DNA of 47,991 nt from Oscillospiraceae bacterium (GTDB lineage Bacteria; Bacillota; Clostridia; Oscillospirales; Ruminococcaceae). A program made the position numbers and the translations under genes. The stretch lies in assembly GCA_012729855.1 (NCBI GenBank), contig JAAYCI010000095.1, positions 1-47,991 of the forward strand, read 5' to 3'. This document shows, in pieces, positions 36,839-45,211 of the stretch. The notes under the pieces were generated by a model, which ran no database searches, was not told the origin of the DNA, and saw only the letters and a program-made list of their open reading frames with translations. The number at the start of each line of letters is the position of its first letter. Within the stretch, counting starts at the first letter, position 1.

Positions 36839-37534
36839 CTATGCCCCCCCAATCCGCTCTTCGCTGGTTTTAATCAGGTTCAGCAGGCTGGTGGCGTACA
36901 GCGGGTAGTCTTTGGAGAGGTTCTCGGTGGTCATGGCAAAAGCCGAGGTGTCCTTCATCGGCGTGCCCAGGCCAATGTCGTCGCCCTTTAAAATGGCGTT
37001 CACGTTGGCGGCGGCCTTGTCCATCGCGCCGCAGGCGTAGCCGTTCCACAGGCTGCCCGGCACACTGAACATACTGACCGCGTTCTTGGGCGCCGAGCTG
37101 TACAGCAGCCGGAACATCCGGTAGACGGCCAGCATCAGAAAGGCGCTCATCTCGCTCACCAGCGCGCGGTCGGGGTTGGCGGAAAGCTTGTCGTACAGGA
37201 TATTCAGGCTGTTGCTTACCAGTTTGCGGTTCAGCGTGGGCAGCACACTGCCGCGGAAATGCCCGTCCTTGTTGGCGGTGGCGTCGGGCGCCGGAATGTC
37301 GTCCACATTCAGCGTCAGGCCGCTGCGGTCGGCGCTGCGGCCCAGCAGGTAATCGCAGGATACGTCATAATAGTTGGCCACCCGCACCACAAACTCCAGC
37401 CCGCATTCGCGGATGCCTTTTTCGTAGTGGCTTAGCAGCGCCTGGCTCACACCCAGTTCCTCGGCCGCCTGCTTTTGGGTTACGCCGCGCTCCTTGCGCA
37501 AAAGGGTGATGATTCTGCTGAACTGTGTTGCCAT
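36839..37534 (-). CDS. XRE family transcriptional regulator
   Basis: 231 residues from the ATG at 37534 (GAGGAG 8 bases upstream; the ATG at 37555 lacks a site). The N-terminal helix-turn-helix of the Cro/C1 type is plain: LRKERGVTQKQAAEELGVSQALLSHYEKG, then YDVSCDYLLGRS. The C-terminal part of about 150 residues is helical (LNRKLVSNSLNILYDKLSA, SEMSAFLMLAVYRMFRLLY) with no signal, protease or ligand-binding signature I recognise. The target is unknown. Its leader carries an intrinsic-terminator-like hairpin, which suggests control of its own expression. Confidence 0.88.
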   Translation of the reverse strand: MATQFSRIITLLRKERGVTQKQAAEELGVSQALLSHYEKGIRECGLEFVVRVANYYDVSCDYLLGRSADRSGLTLNVDDIPAPDATANKDGHFRGSVLPTLNRKLVSNSLNILYDKLSANPDRALVSEMSAFLMLAVYRMFRLLYSSAPKNAVSMFSVPGSLWNGYACGAMDKAAANVNAILKGDDIGLGTPMKDTSAFAMTTENLSKDYPLYATSLLNLIKTSEERIGGA

Positions 37535-37582
37535 GCCGCACACTCCTCGTACCATATGATGTAATTTGGGCGCCCTGCCGCT

Positions 37583-37607
37583 AAAAAAATAAGGGGCATC
37601 CCCATTA
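37583..37607 (-). promoter_or_regulatory. Attenuator-like hairpin in the XRE leader
   Basis: On the minus strand TAA-GGGG / CCCC-TTA (one bulged T, ATG loop; 37590-37607) is followed by seven T. It lies between the promoter and the start codon, where a terminator would cut transcription short. Confidence 0.45.
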
Positions 37608-37617
37608 CGGTGTGTAA

Positions 37618-37646
37618 ATTATAGTGTATCGAAAACGGTTTGTAAA
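37618..37646 (-). promoter_or_regulatory. Promoter of the XRE gene
   Basis: On the minus strand: TTTACA (37641-37646), 17 bases, a perfect TATAAT (37618-37623). Confidence 0.75.
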
Positions 37647-37819
37647 GTCATCTGAAAAGGCAAACAGGCCTCTATAGTTCACCAATTTTCACGCTTTTTT
37701 GTGCCACGCCGCAACATGTGCCACCGGCTGGCCACGCCGGGCGCTAAATGTAGTGTGCGCAAAAGTTTTTGAGCAAATGCACAAATTTTCCATCATTTTT
37801 TTGGCAGAGGAAGAAACCC

Positions 37820-38452
37820 ATGAAAACATTCAAGCTGCACCTTATCCGCCATGGCCTTACCCAGGGCAACCTTGACGGCGTTTATGTGGGCGGCGGGCTG
37901 GATATCCCGCTGTGCCAGCCGGGCATCGAGCAGCTGCAGACGCTGGCCAGGCAGTACCGCTACCCGCAGGTGCCGGTGCTGTTCTCTTCGCCCATGCGGC
38001 GGGCGCTGCAAACGGCGGAGATCCTCTACCCCGAGATGCCCGAGCGCTTTGTGCTGGAGGACTTGCGGGAGAACGTTTTTGGCCCGTTTGAGGGCCGCCG
38101 GGTGGCGGAGCTGGTGGAGGACGAAGACTTCAAGCGGTGGATGGACCCCGCCAGCGACGTGGTGCCCGAGGGCGCCGAGAGCGGCAAGGCCTTTTCCGCG
38201 CGCACCGCCCGCGCGCTGGGCACCATGCTGCGTTACCTGATAGACAACGGCATTGGCGCGGCGGTGTGCGTTACCCATGGCGGGGTGATCATGTCCATGC
38301 TGAGCCAGCTGGCCCTGCCCCGCAAGCCCTACCCCGAGTGGATGGCCGACAACGGCTGCGGGTTCACCGTGCAAACCAGTACCGCCATGCTGATGCGGGA
38401 CGGCCTAGTGGAAGTGATGGGCGTTGTGCCGCCGGATTATCGTTCCAACTAA
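37820..38452 (+). CDS. Histidine phosphatase family protein, CobC-like
   Basis: 210 residues from the ATG at 37820 (AGAGGAAG upstream). The phosphohistidine motif LIRHGLTQGN (Arg10, His11) and the later FSSPMRRALQTAEIL and VTHGGVIMSML place it in the phosphoglycerate mutase/histidine phosphatase superfamily. The next gene, 22 bases on, is a corrinoid adenosyltransferase, which makes alpha-ribazole phosphatase (CobC, lower-ligand salvage for cobalamin) a reasonable guess; general phosphatases of this fold are hard to tell apart by sequence. Confidence 0.85.
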   Translation: MKTFKLHLIRHGLTQGNLDGVYVGGGLDIPLCQPGIEQLQTLARQYRYPQVPVLFSSPMRRALQTAEILYPEMPERFVLEDLRENVFGPFEGRRVAELVEDEDFKRWMDPASDVVPEGAESGKAFSARTARALGTMLRYLIDNGIGAAVCVTHGGVIMSMLSQLALPRKPYPEWMADNGCGFTVQTSTAMLMRDGLVEVMGVVPPDYRSN

Positions 38453-38474
38453 CAGGATGGAAGGAGGGGCGCCA

Positions 38475-38990
38475 GTGCAGGGCTGTGTGCACGTATATAC
38501 CGGCAACGGCAAGGGCAAAACCACCGCGGCGGTGGGCCTGGCGGTGCGCGCCGCCGGGCAGGGGCTGCGGGTGGCCTTTGTGCAGTTTTTAAAAACGGGC
38601 GCTTCCGGCGAGGTGCCGGCGCTGGAAAAGCTGGGCGTTACCGTGGTGTCGCCGCCGGCGCCGGAAAAATTCCTCTGGCAGATGGACGCCGCCGAAAAAA
38701 TGGCCTGCGCCGCCGGGCAGCAGGCCATTCTGGCCCGGGCCGCCGCGCTGATGCCCACCACCGACCTGCTGGTGCTGGACGAGGTGATTTGCACGCTGGA
38801 GGCCGGCCTTGTGCCCCGCGCGCAGCTGGACGCCCTGCTGGACAGCCGCCCCGCGGCGCTGGAGCTGGTGCTTACCGGCCGCGGCGCCGACGCCGCCCTG
38901 CTGGCCCGGGCCGACTATGCCACCGAGATGCGCTGCCTGGCCCACTCGTTTGAGGCGGGGCGCCCCGCCTGCAAGGGAATAGAGTATTGA
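38475..38990 (+). CDS. cobO: Cob(I)yrinic acid a,c-diamide adenosyltransferase (CobA/BtuR/CobO type)
   Basis: Transfers the 5'-deoxyadenosyl group of ATP to reduced corrinoids, forming the coenzyme B12 Co-C bond. 171 residues with the characteristic P-loop GNGKGKTTAAVGLAVRAAG at the N-terminus, VAFVQFLKTG, the second conserved block LLVLDEVICTLEAGL, and LVLTGRGAD. The start is a GTG at 38475 with GGAGG 7 bases upstream; upstream in-frame codons precede that site. It is coupled to the CobC-like phosphatase, suggesting corrinoid salvage. Confidence 0.92.
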   Translation: MQGCVHVYTGNGKGKTTAAVGLAVRAAGQGLRVAFVQFLKTGASGEVPALEKLGVTVVSPPAPEKFLWQMDAAEKMACAAGQQAILARAAALMPTTDLLVLDEVICTLEAGLVPRAQLDALLDSRPAALELVLTGRGADAALLARADYATEMRCLAHSFEAGRPACKGIEY

Positions 38991-39038
38991 CAGGCACGTC
39001 CGCTTTTGTGAAATAATCATGGAATGCCCGGCGCCCTC

Positions 39039-39067
39039 TCGACAAAGCCTGCACTTTGTTGTACAAT
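39039..39067 (+). promoter_or_regulatory. Promoter of the first DUF3048 gene
   Basis: TCGACA (39039-39044), 17 bases, TACAAT (39062-39067), about 105 bases before the start codon. Confidence 0.65.
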
Positions 39068-39177
39068 ATGCAATTGATGTTTACCCCTGAACCGTTCACC
39101 GGGCGGCATGCCCTATAGGGTAGCGCTAAACAACGCTCCTGCGCCCATCACTTTATAACTAAGGAATGGATGAACCT

Positions 39178-40377
39178 ATGAAAAAGCTGATTCTTGCCGC
39201 GTTTGCGGCGGTGCTGGCAGTGGGCCTGGCGGCCTGCGGCGGCGATGACTCCTCCTCTTCCACCAGCGTTTCCACCCCGCCGGCCTCTGCGCCGCCGGCC
39301 ACATCCTCCTCCACACCGGAGCCTGAAGCGTCCGTTTTGGAGGCGGCCTACCTTACCGGCGAGGAAAAAGGCCCGGATTACCCGGAAGGCAAGCGCATTG
39401 CGGCCGTTATGGTGAACAATGTGTTCGACTCCCGTCCCTCCTATGGCCTCAGCGAGGCGCAGATACTGGTGGAGAGCAAGGTGGAGGGCGGTATTACCCG
39501 CTTTATGGCCATGTACCAGGACTACGAGAACATCCCGCGGGTGGGCTCGCTGCGCTCCGCGCGCGACCAGTTTGTCCAGCTGCTCATTCCCACCTATGGC
39601 TTCTATGTGCACGAGGGGCCTTCCCAGAACCAGCCGGCCAACTGGTACCTGCGGGACTACGATTACTTTGGCAACTACGACCTGCAGCCCAACGACGGCC
39701 CCCTGTGGTGGGGCGAGCCGGAGCGTAACGCCAGCTACTATTCCTGGCACAACGTGGACGGTGAGCACATTGCCAACACCGTGGCGGCCAAAGGCTACGA
39801 CGACAGCCGCACCTACGGCAGCCCCTTCTTTTACTTTGGCCGCTGGGATGAAGCTGCCCGTGTGCCCCAGGACGGCACCGCGGACGAGTTTACCGTCATC
39901 CACAGCGCCAGTTACCGTACCCATTTTGAGTACAACGAGGCCACCGGCACCTATGACATGAGCATGTTCAACTCCGGTACCGGTGCGGTGCAGCCCACCA
40001 TTGACGCCAACAACAACGCGCAGGTTACGTTTGAAAACGTGCTGGTGCTGTATGCCCCGATGAGCTACTGGCCGGGCACCAGCGCCACAGGCGGCTTGGT
40101 GCAGGTGGACTTTGACCACGGCGGCGGCGGTTTCTATTTCAGCGAGGGCGGCTACGAGCTGATCATCTGGCGCAAGGGCCCGGCCGATTCGCCCCTGACG
40201 CTGGAGAAGCTGGATGGCAGCGGGGATCCGGTTGTCATCAACCCCGGCACCACCTACATTGGCGTGGTGGACGACACCGAGTCGGAGAACTTCTACGCGG
40301 GCCTGAAGAGCGGCACCTCGGGCGACCATGTGGGCGAAGGCACCGTGGATCCGAACCAGATTGGCCCGGATGACTGA
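39178..40377 (+). CDS. DUF3048 (YerB-like) lipoprotein 1
   Basis: 399 residues. A lipoprotein signal KKLILAAFAAVLAVGLAAC sets Cys as the lipid anchor, and a Ser/Thr/Pro linker follows. The DUF3048 core has AVMVNNVFDSRPSYGLSEA, EGGITRFMAMYQDYENIPRVGSLRSARDQFV and the C-terminal YWPGTSATGGLVQVDFDHGG. YerB-type proteins are extracytoplasmic and of unknown function. The ATG at 39178 starts the signal peptide; an in-frame ATG at 39166 abuts the AAGGA site. A second DUF3048 gene follows. Confidence 0.88.
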   Translation: MKKLILAAFAAVLAVGLAACGGDDSSSSTSVSTPPASAPPATSSSTPEPEASVLEAAYLTGEEKGPDYPEGKRIAAVMVNNVFDSRPSYGLSEAQILVESKVEGGITRFMAMYQDYENIPRVGSLRSARDQFVQLLIPTYGFYVHEGPSQNQPANWYLRDYDYFGNYDLQPNDGPLWWGEPERNASYYSWHNVDGEHIANTVAAKGYDDSRTYGSPFFYFGRWDEAARVPQDGTADEFTVIHSASYRTHFEYNEATGTYDMSMFNSGTGAVQPTIDANNNAQVTFENVLVLYAPMSYWPGTSATGGLVQVDFDHGGGGFYFSEGGYELIIWRKGPADSPLTLEKLDGSGDPVVINPGTTYIGVVDDTESENFYAGLKSGTSGDHVGEGTVDPNQIGPDD

Positions 40378-40411
40378 TGAGCCCTGCCGGCCCAACCAGC
40401 TGAAAAGGAGA

Positions 40412-40444
40412 AAAGGGCGCCTGGCCTCGTGTGGGGCGCCCTTT
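40412..40444 (+). terminator. Terminator-like hairpin between the two DUF3048 genes
   Basis: A perfect 10-bp stem AAAGGGCGCC / GGCGCCCTTT with a 13-base loop and only three T. It sits 12 bases before the chosen start of the second gene and may limit its expression. Confidence 0.5.
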
Positions 40445-40455
40445 GGAAATATCTG

Positions 40456-41586
40456 ATGCTTCGAGGTAGAACGCGCACATTCCCGGCAATGGCACCGGCC
40501 GCTTTGGCGCTGGTGCTGTTGCTGGTTTTGCTGCTGGGCGGCTGTGGCGAGAAAGGCCCCCCGGCCGGCAGCAGCGTGCCGTCTGTGCCGGCCAGCAGCA
40601 GTGTGCCGCCCCCGCCGCAGCCCGAACCCGACCCTGAACCCGTGCCCCAGCCCCTGCCAGAAGCCGGGCCGCTGAACGCCCTGACCGGCCTGCCCAAGGC
40701 CGAGGGCGTGGCGCAGGACGCCCGCCCGGTGGCCGTGATGGTGGCCAACAACGACCGCGCCCTGCCCCAGCGGGGCCTGGCCGCCGCCGACGTGCTGGTG
40801 GAGATGCTGACCGAGGGCGGCATCACCCGGCTGATGGCGCTGTACGCCGACATGGGCAGTGTGCCGCAGGTGGGGCCGGTGCGCTCCACGCGCGACCAGT
40901 TTGTGCAGTTTGCCCTGCCGCTGAACAGTATCCTGGCCCACATCGGCAGTTCGGTATATGCCCGCAACCTGCTGGACGTCACCGGCGCCGACAGCATTGA
41001 CGGGCTCTACCTGGGCCGCACGGCCTATTGGTTCGACGAAGCCCGCAGCAACCCCAAGCCCGGCGGCTACCTGAAGGAATACTGCTGGTTTACCGACGCC
41101 GCCCTGCTGGCCGCCGGCCGCGACCACCTGGGCATAGACCCCGCCGGCACGGTGCACACCCTGTTCCGCTTTTCAGACACCCCCACGCCCGCCACGGGCG
41201 CGGCCACCACCGTCACCCTCAGCTTTTCGGGGGCGGCTGAGGCCGGCTTTGCCTACAGCGCCGACACCGGCCTGTACGCCAAAAGCATTTTTGGCGCGCC
41301 CCACACCGACGAGGACGGCACGCCGCTGCAATACACCAACCTGCTGCTGCTGAACTGCAACATCACCCTAAAGCCCGACGGCCAGGTGACCGAGTTTGAC
41401 ATGACCGAGGGCACCGGCTGGTACTGCACCGCCGGCGGCGTGCTGCCGCTCATCTGGCAGAAGGGCGGGCCCAAAGACGATTTGCACCTGTACCTGGAAG
41501 ACGGCACCGAGGTGCTGGTGGCCCCCGGCAAAAGCTATGTAGCGTACCTGCCGGCCGGGCGGGAAAATGCGGTGGTGTTTGGGTAG
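40456..41586 (+). CDS. DUF3048 (YerB-like) lipoprotein 2
   Basis: 376 residues from the ATG at 40456, the first start past the hairpin at 40412-40444. A basic head is followed by a hydrophobic stretch ending in LLLVLLLGGC, the lipid-anchor Cys, then a Pro-rich linker (PPPPQPEPDPEPVPQP). The core repeats the DUF3048 features: AVMVANNDRALPQRGLAAADV, EGGITRLMALYADMGSVPQVGPVRSTRDQFV. It is clearly a divergent paralogue of the preceding gene. The weak ribosome site (GGAAA) makes the exact start uncertain. Confidence 0.85.
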   Translation: MLRGRTRTFPAMAPAALALVLLLVLLLGGCGEKGPPAGSSVPSVPASSSVPPPPQPEPDPEPVPQPLPEAGPLNALTGLPKAEGVAQDARPVAVMVANNDRALPQRGLAAADVLVEMLTEGGITRLMALYADMGSVPQVGPVRSTRDQFVQFALPLNSILAHIGSSVYARNLLDVTGADSIDGLYLGRTAYWFDEARSNPKPGGYLKEYCWFTDAALLAAGRDHLGIDPAGTVHTLFRFSDTPTPATGAATTVTLSFSGAAEAGFAYSADTGLYAKSIFGAPHTDEDGTPLQYTNLLLLNCNITLKPDGQVTEFDMTEGTGWYCTAGGVLPLIWQKGGPKDDLHLYLEDGTEVLVAPGKSYVAYLPAGRENAVVFG

Positions 41587-41608
41587 GCGGCTATGATGTA
41601 CTATAAAA

Positions 41609-41640
41609 AAGCGGGGCAGTCTTTAAAGATTGCCCCGCTT
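41609..41640 (+). terminator. Terminator after DUF3048 gene 2
   Basis: A 32-base near-perfect palindrome (AAGCGGGGCA...TGCCCCGCTT with a G-T pair) is preceded by six A. The weak T run after it suggests it may work best on the minus strand. Confidence 0.7.
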
Positions 41641-41718
41641 CACATATTGCCGAAAATGGGTATGTATGGGCCTGCTTTATGCTATGATATTGAATAAATG
41701 CCCCAGAACATAAGCAGC

Positions 41719-41759
41719 AAAAAATAAGTGCCGATGGAAATCGTCTCCCAACGGCACTT
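41719..41759 (-). terminator. Terminator of the pseudo-P-type ATPase gene
   Basis: On the minus strand, AAGTGCCG / CGGCACTT (41752-41759 with 41726-41733) with an inner CGAT/ATCG hairpin is followed by A and six T, 31 bases beyond the stop codon. Confidence 0.7.
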
Positions 41760-41789
41760 TGTATCTTTTATTTTACGGCTTTACCCCGC

Positions 41790-44700
41790 CTAATACCTTC
41801 TTGTCAGCGGCAGCGCGCACACCAGCAGTGTCCAGCCCGCCTGGTACAGCAGGGCGATGGCCATGCCGATGCCGGCCAGCGTGCCGCTGAAGGCCAGCAG
41901 CGCGCACAGCACCAGCCCCAGCACCATGGAGGCGATCTGCACAAAGGTGCTCATGCGCTCGCTGGCGGCGCAGCCGGCGGCGGCCCGCATGCCGCCAATG
42001 AAGCTGGCAAAGGTGCCCATGTGGGTCATCACGCCCTCGCTCTCGGGCAGGTAGGCGGTCAGGGGCTTCATCACGGCCTCCTCGCGCGGGCCCAGCACCT
42101 TTATCACGCCGTGGGGCAGGTCGTAGATGCGCTCCACCAGCTCGCCCGTCACGTTCATGTCGTCGCTGGTAACCAGCAGCGACACCCCGCTTTTCACCAG
42201 GCCGTTCAGCGTGTCGGCCACTTCAGCGTCGGCGCTGTAGCCCACAATGAACATGGCGCACAGCCGGCCGGCTACGGCCAGGTATACCGGGAAGAAGCCG
42301 TCGGGCACATACTTCACCTCAACGTCCATGGGGGGCGGCTGCACGCCGTGCTTTTGCAGCATCTCGCGGTTGCCGATGACCACGCGGTTGTTCTCCACCC
42401 AGGCGTTGAAGCCGCGGCCCGGCTCCTGCACCAGGCTCTCCACCTTGTACAGCATGTCGCTTTTGCCCTGGATGACCCCCAGGAAGATGTCCCGCAGGGT
42501 GCCGCAGCCCTCTATCAGTACGCTGGCCGCGTACAGGATGGCCACGTCGATGCGCTCCTTTTCAAAGGTCTTGATGCCTTTCAGCTGCACCGCGCTGGGC
42601 GGGAAGATGTCGCGCGCGTTTGCCATCACCACGTTCACTCCGCCCAGCTCCTCAATGGCCGACCAGCCCGGCACCACGGCGCCAATGCGGGCGGTGGTGG
42701 TTTGCAAAAGCCGGCTGCAGATGGCCGACACCAGGCTGGAGGACAGCGGCGCCGCGATGCACAGCGTGGCCGCAAAGGCCGACAGGGCGGCGAAAAGGTC
42801 TTTGGCGATGAACCAGGTGACCACCGCGATGGCCAGGCCCGCGGCCAGCAGCACCCAGCCCATGATGCGGGCGATGCGGTCGGTCCACCGCTGGGAGAAG
42901 CTCTGGCGCAAAAAGCCCTTCACCAGGGTGGTGGGGCGGCTCACCAGCAGGGTGGGGAACTCCTCCTCCAGCCCGCTGGTGATGTTGTAGGCCACGTCGG
43001 CGCCGCCGCCCAGCACATAGGCGGCGCTGTGGTCGTGCCCGGCGCTGGCCAACTGGAAGTTGCCCAGGATGGCCACTGCGCGCAGCCGTTTGCCCAGCGC
43101 GTTGAAGGCCAGCAGCAGCGCGGCCACGGCGCCAAACAGGGTGGCGGTGCCCGGTGTGCCGGTAACGGCGTTCACCAGCAACACAATGCCCTGCAGCAGC
43201 CCCGCCACCGCGGCCAGCGCGGCGGTGGTGTCCACCGTGGGCTCGCGCACCAGGCCCACAAGGCCCGTGGCCACCGTGGTGAAGTTCACAGCTATGGCGG
43301 CTACGAGCAAAATGAGATAGACAATGGCGAACACAAGGGGGCTGGTGGCCGGGGCCATAAAGCCGGGCACCGGCAGCCCGCCGGAGAAGCCAAAGCCCAG
43401 CCACAGCAGCAGCACGGCCAGTGCGCCGGTGATGATGGTGCGGCGGGTGAGGGTGGTGCGCAGCGCGGCAATGTCCCGCTCGATGGCCGGGGCGTCCTGC
43501 GGGCGGTCGTAGTCCTCCCATTCGTCCTCGGCCAGGGCGGCGGCCTCGGGGCTTTCGGCCTCGGCGGCTTCGGCCTGCTCGGCCATTTCGGCCATTTCGG
43601 CCAGCTTGGCAAATTCGCCCGTCAGTATGGCGGTGCGCGATTTTTTACTCTTGCGTTTCTTGGCGCGCAGGCCCTGGGTCACCTCGGCGCGCTCCACAAT
43701 CACCGTCTCGCTGAAAAACTCGCGGAAGCGGTCGTCCACCATGTCGTCCACATACAAACTGCGCACGCCCTCCACCACCCGCTGGAACTCGGGGCTTTCG
43801 GCCGACTCGAACTCCTGTGTGTAGGCGGCGGTGGGTATTTTCTCGGCCTCGGCGTCCAGGCCGGGCAGGTCGTAGGGCTGGGTATCGTGGCGGGGGGCGT
43901 TGGCTTCGGCGCCGGGCACCGGCGTGGTAACGGTGATGGTACCGCTGCTGTCGTCGTCCAGAATCACCGCGTCGATGGAAAAGCTTTGCGTGGCGGTGAT
44001 GTCCTTGAGGGCGGCCATGCCGTCGTCCTGCGCCGCATGGAAGAAGCTTTCCGCTTCCGCAGCCGGCGGGGTGAAAACGGTGGTCTCCCGCACGGCCGTG
44101 TGGTGGGCTTCCACGTGGGTCTCGGTGGTATCGGCCGTGGCAATTTCCGCCATAAAGACGGTGGTTTCATCCATGGACGCGCGCGGGGCCCCGGTGGCCG
44201 GCGGCTCCTGGAAAGCGGGCGCTTCGGTGGCGGTCTGGGCTGCGAAGCCCAGCGTGTCGGCTGGCGCTGTGCTTTGGGCGGGGAACTCAGCCGTGGCGCT
44301 TGGGGCTGCAAAGAACTGGGTATCACCGCTGGCCGCTGCGGGGGCTTCGGCTTCTATGGCGTCGGGCGCGGGAGAGTCCCCTTCCGGCGCGGGCCGGCCA
44401 CGCTGCTTTTGCCCGCGGCGGTCGGCGGCCTCCTGCTTTTTACGGGCCTTGGCCGCCCGCTTCTGGTCCTTTTTGCTGGCCAGCAGGTCGCCGTCCTCGG
44501 CAAACCAGCTCAGCAGCTCGGTGTCGCCGGTAAACTTGTCGGGGTCCACCCTGTCCAGCGCGGCGGCCTTGCCCGTGCGGGGGGCCTGGGCGGCGCGGGT
44601 CACCTCAATGTCCCAGATGGAGGTCTGCCCGCCGGGCTTTTTGGGCGGGGTGTCGAGGGGCTCGCTGTCGGCGTTGTCGTCCCAGATAGCGTCGTCGTTC

Positions 44701-45167
44701 CAGTTATCGGCGGTGGGCGCGTCGAACTGCGCCGTTTTCTCCAGCGGGCGCCTGGCTGCCGGTTGGGCCGGCTGCTGGGCGGTTTGGGGAGCACTGGCAG
44801 CTGGTGCGGCAGGCCTTTGCGCCGGGGGTGCGGCCGCTTGCTGTGTGGCCGGGGCAGGCTGCGCCTGGGCCGCAGGCGGCGGGGCCTTGAGTGTTTCAGG
44901 CAGGGCAGGGGGCGCCGGCGGGGTGCCGGCTGCCGGCTGTGTTACCGGGGTGCTTTCAGCGGCAGGCTGCGCCGGCTTGCGGCTGCTGGGCCGGGGCGTG
45001 AAAACAGACGGCTTCTCGCCGCCCATGCCCATCTCGGCCAGAATATCCTCCACAGAGCGCCCGGCGGCGCCTTCCGCCTTGGCGCCCTTGCCCTTCAGCT
45101 CATGCAGGATATCGTCTACCGCCCCGCTGGAGCGCTTGTGCTGGTTGTCCAAAGGCTTCATCTCCAT
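41790..45167 (-). CDS. Pseudo-P-type ATPase with long disordered N-terminus
   Basis: 1125 residues if started at 45167. Residues 1 to about 570 are Ala/Pro/Glu-rich and probably disordered, with two copies of a short motif near the start (GAVDDILHEL and RSVEDILAEM). TM segments begin near 571. The membrane half resembles heavy-metal P-type ATPases: AAPLSSSLVSAICSR sits where the CPC helix leads into the soluble domain, and GRGFNAWVENNRVVIGN (near 916) is a good nucleotide-domain match. Yet the place of DKTGT reads MANARDIFP, the TGD hinge reads TSDDMN, and no GDGxND motif exists. It should therefore not form the aspartyl phosphate. The role is unknown. Starts at 45161 and 45209 are alternatives. 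Confidence 0.8.
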   Translation of the reverse strand: MEMKPLDNQHKRSSGAVDDILHELKGKGAKAEGAAGRSVEDILAEMGMGGEKPSVFTPRPSSRKPAQPAAESTPVTQPAAGTPPAPPALPETLKAPPPAAQAQPAPATQQAAAPPAQRPAAPAASAPQTAQQPAQPAARRPLEKTAQFDAPTADNWNDDAIWDDNADSEPLDTPPKKPGGQTSIWDIEVTRAAQAPRTGKAAALDRVDPDKFTGDTELLSWFAEDGDLLASKKDQKRAAKARKKQEAADRRGQKQRGRPAPEGDSPAPDAIEAEAPAAASGDTQFFAAPSATAEFPAQSTAPADTLGFAAQTATEAPAFQEPPATGAPRASMDETTVFMAEIATADTTETHVEAHHTAVRETTVFTPPAAEAESFFHAAQDDGMAALKDITATQSFSIDAVILDDDSSGTITVTTPVPGAEANAPRHDTQPYDLPGLDAEAEKIPTAAYTQEFESAESPEFQRVVEGVRSLYVDDMVDDRFREFFSETVIVERAEVTQGLRAKKRKSKKSRTAILTGEFAKLAEMAEMAEQAEAAEAESPEAAALAEDEWEDYDRPQDAPAIERDIAALRTTLTRRTIITGALAVLLLWLGFGFSGGLPVPGFMAPATSPLVFAIVYLILLVAAIAVNFTTVATGLVGLVREPTVDTTAALAAVAGLLQGIVLLVNAVTGTPGTATLFGAVAALLLAFNALGKRLRAVAILGNFQLASAGHDHSAAYVLGGGADVAYNITSGLEEEFPTLLVSRPTTLVKGFLRQSFSQRWTDRIARIMGWVLLAAGLAIAVVTWFIAKDLFAALSAFAATLCIAAPLSSSLVSAICSRLLQTTTARIGAVVPGWSAIEELGGVNVVMANARDIFPPSAVQLKGIKTFEKERIDVAILYAASVLIEGCGTLRDIFLGVIQGKSDMLYKVESLVQEPGRGFNAWVENNRVVIGNREMLQKHGVQPPPMDVEVKYVPDGFFPVYLAVAGRLCAMFIVGYSADAEVADTLNGLVKSGVSLLVTSDDMNVTGELVERIYDLPHGVIKVLGPREEAVMKPLTAYLPESEGVMTHMGTFASFIGGMRAAAGCAASERMSTFVQIASMVLGLVLCALLAFSGTLAGIGMAIALLYQAGWTLLVCALPLTRRY

Positions 45168-45169
45168 TC

Positions 45170-45211
45170 CGATGTTTCGCACTTTTTCGAAGAAAAAGTT
45201 CAGAAACATCG
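45170..45211. promoter_or_regulatory. Nested inverted repeat over the start of the pseudo-ATPase gene
   Basis: CGATGTTTC / GAAACATCG (45170-45178 with 45203-45211) encloses ACTTTTTC / GAAAAAGT (45181-45188 with 45192-45199). In the minus-strand mRNA this hairpin ends 2 bases before the ATG at 45167, so it could mask initiation; no strong ribosome binding site is present. Confidence 0.6.
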
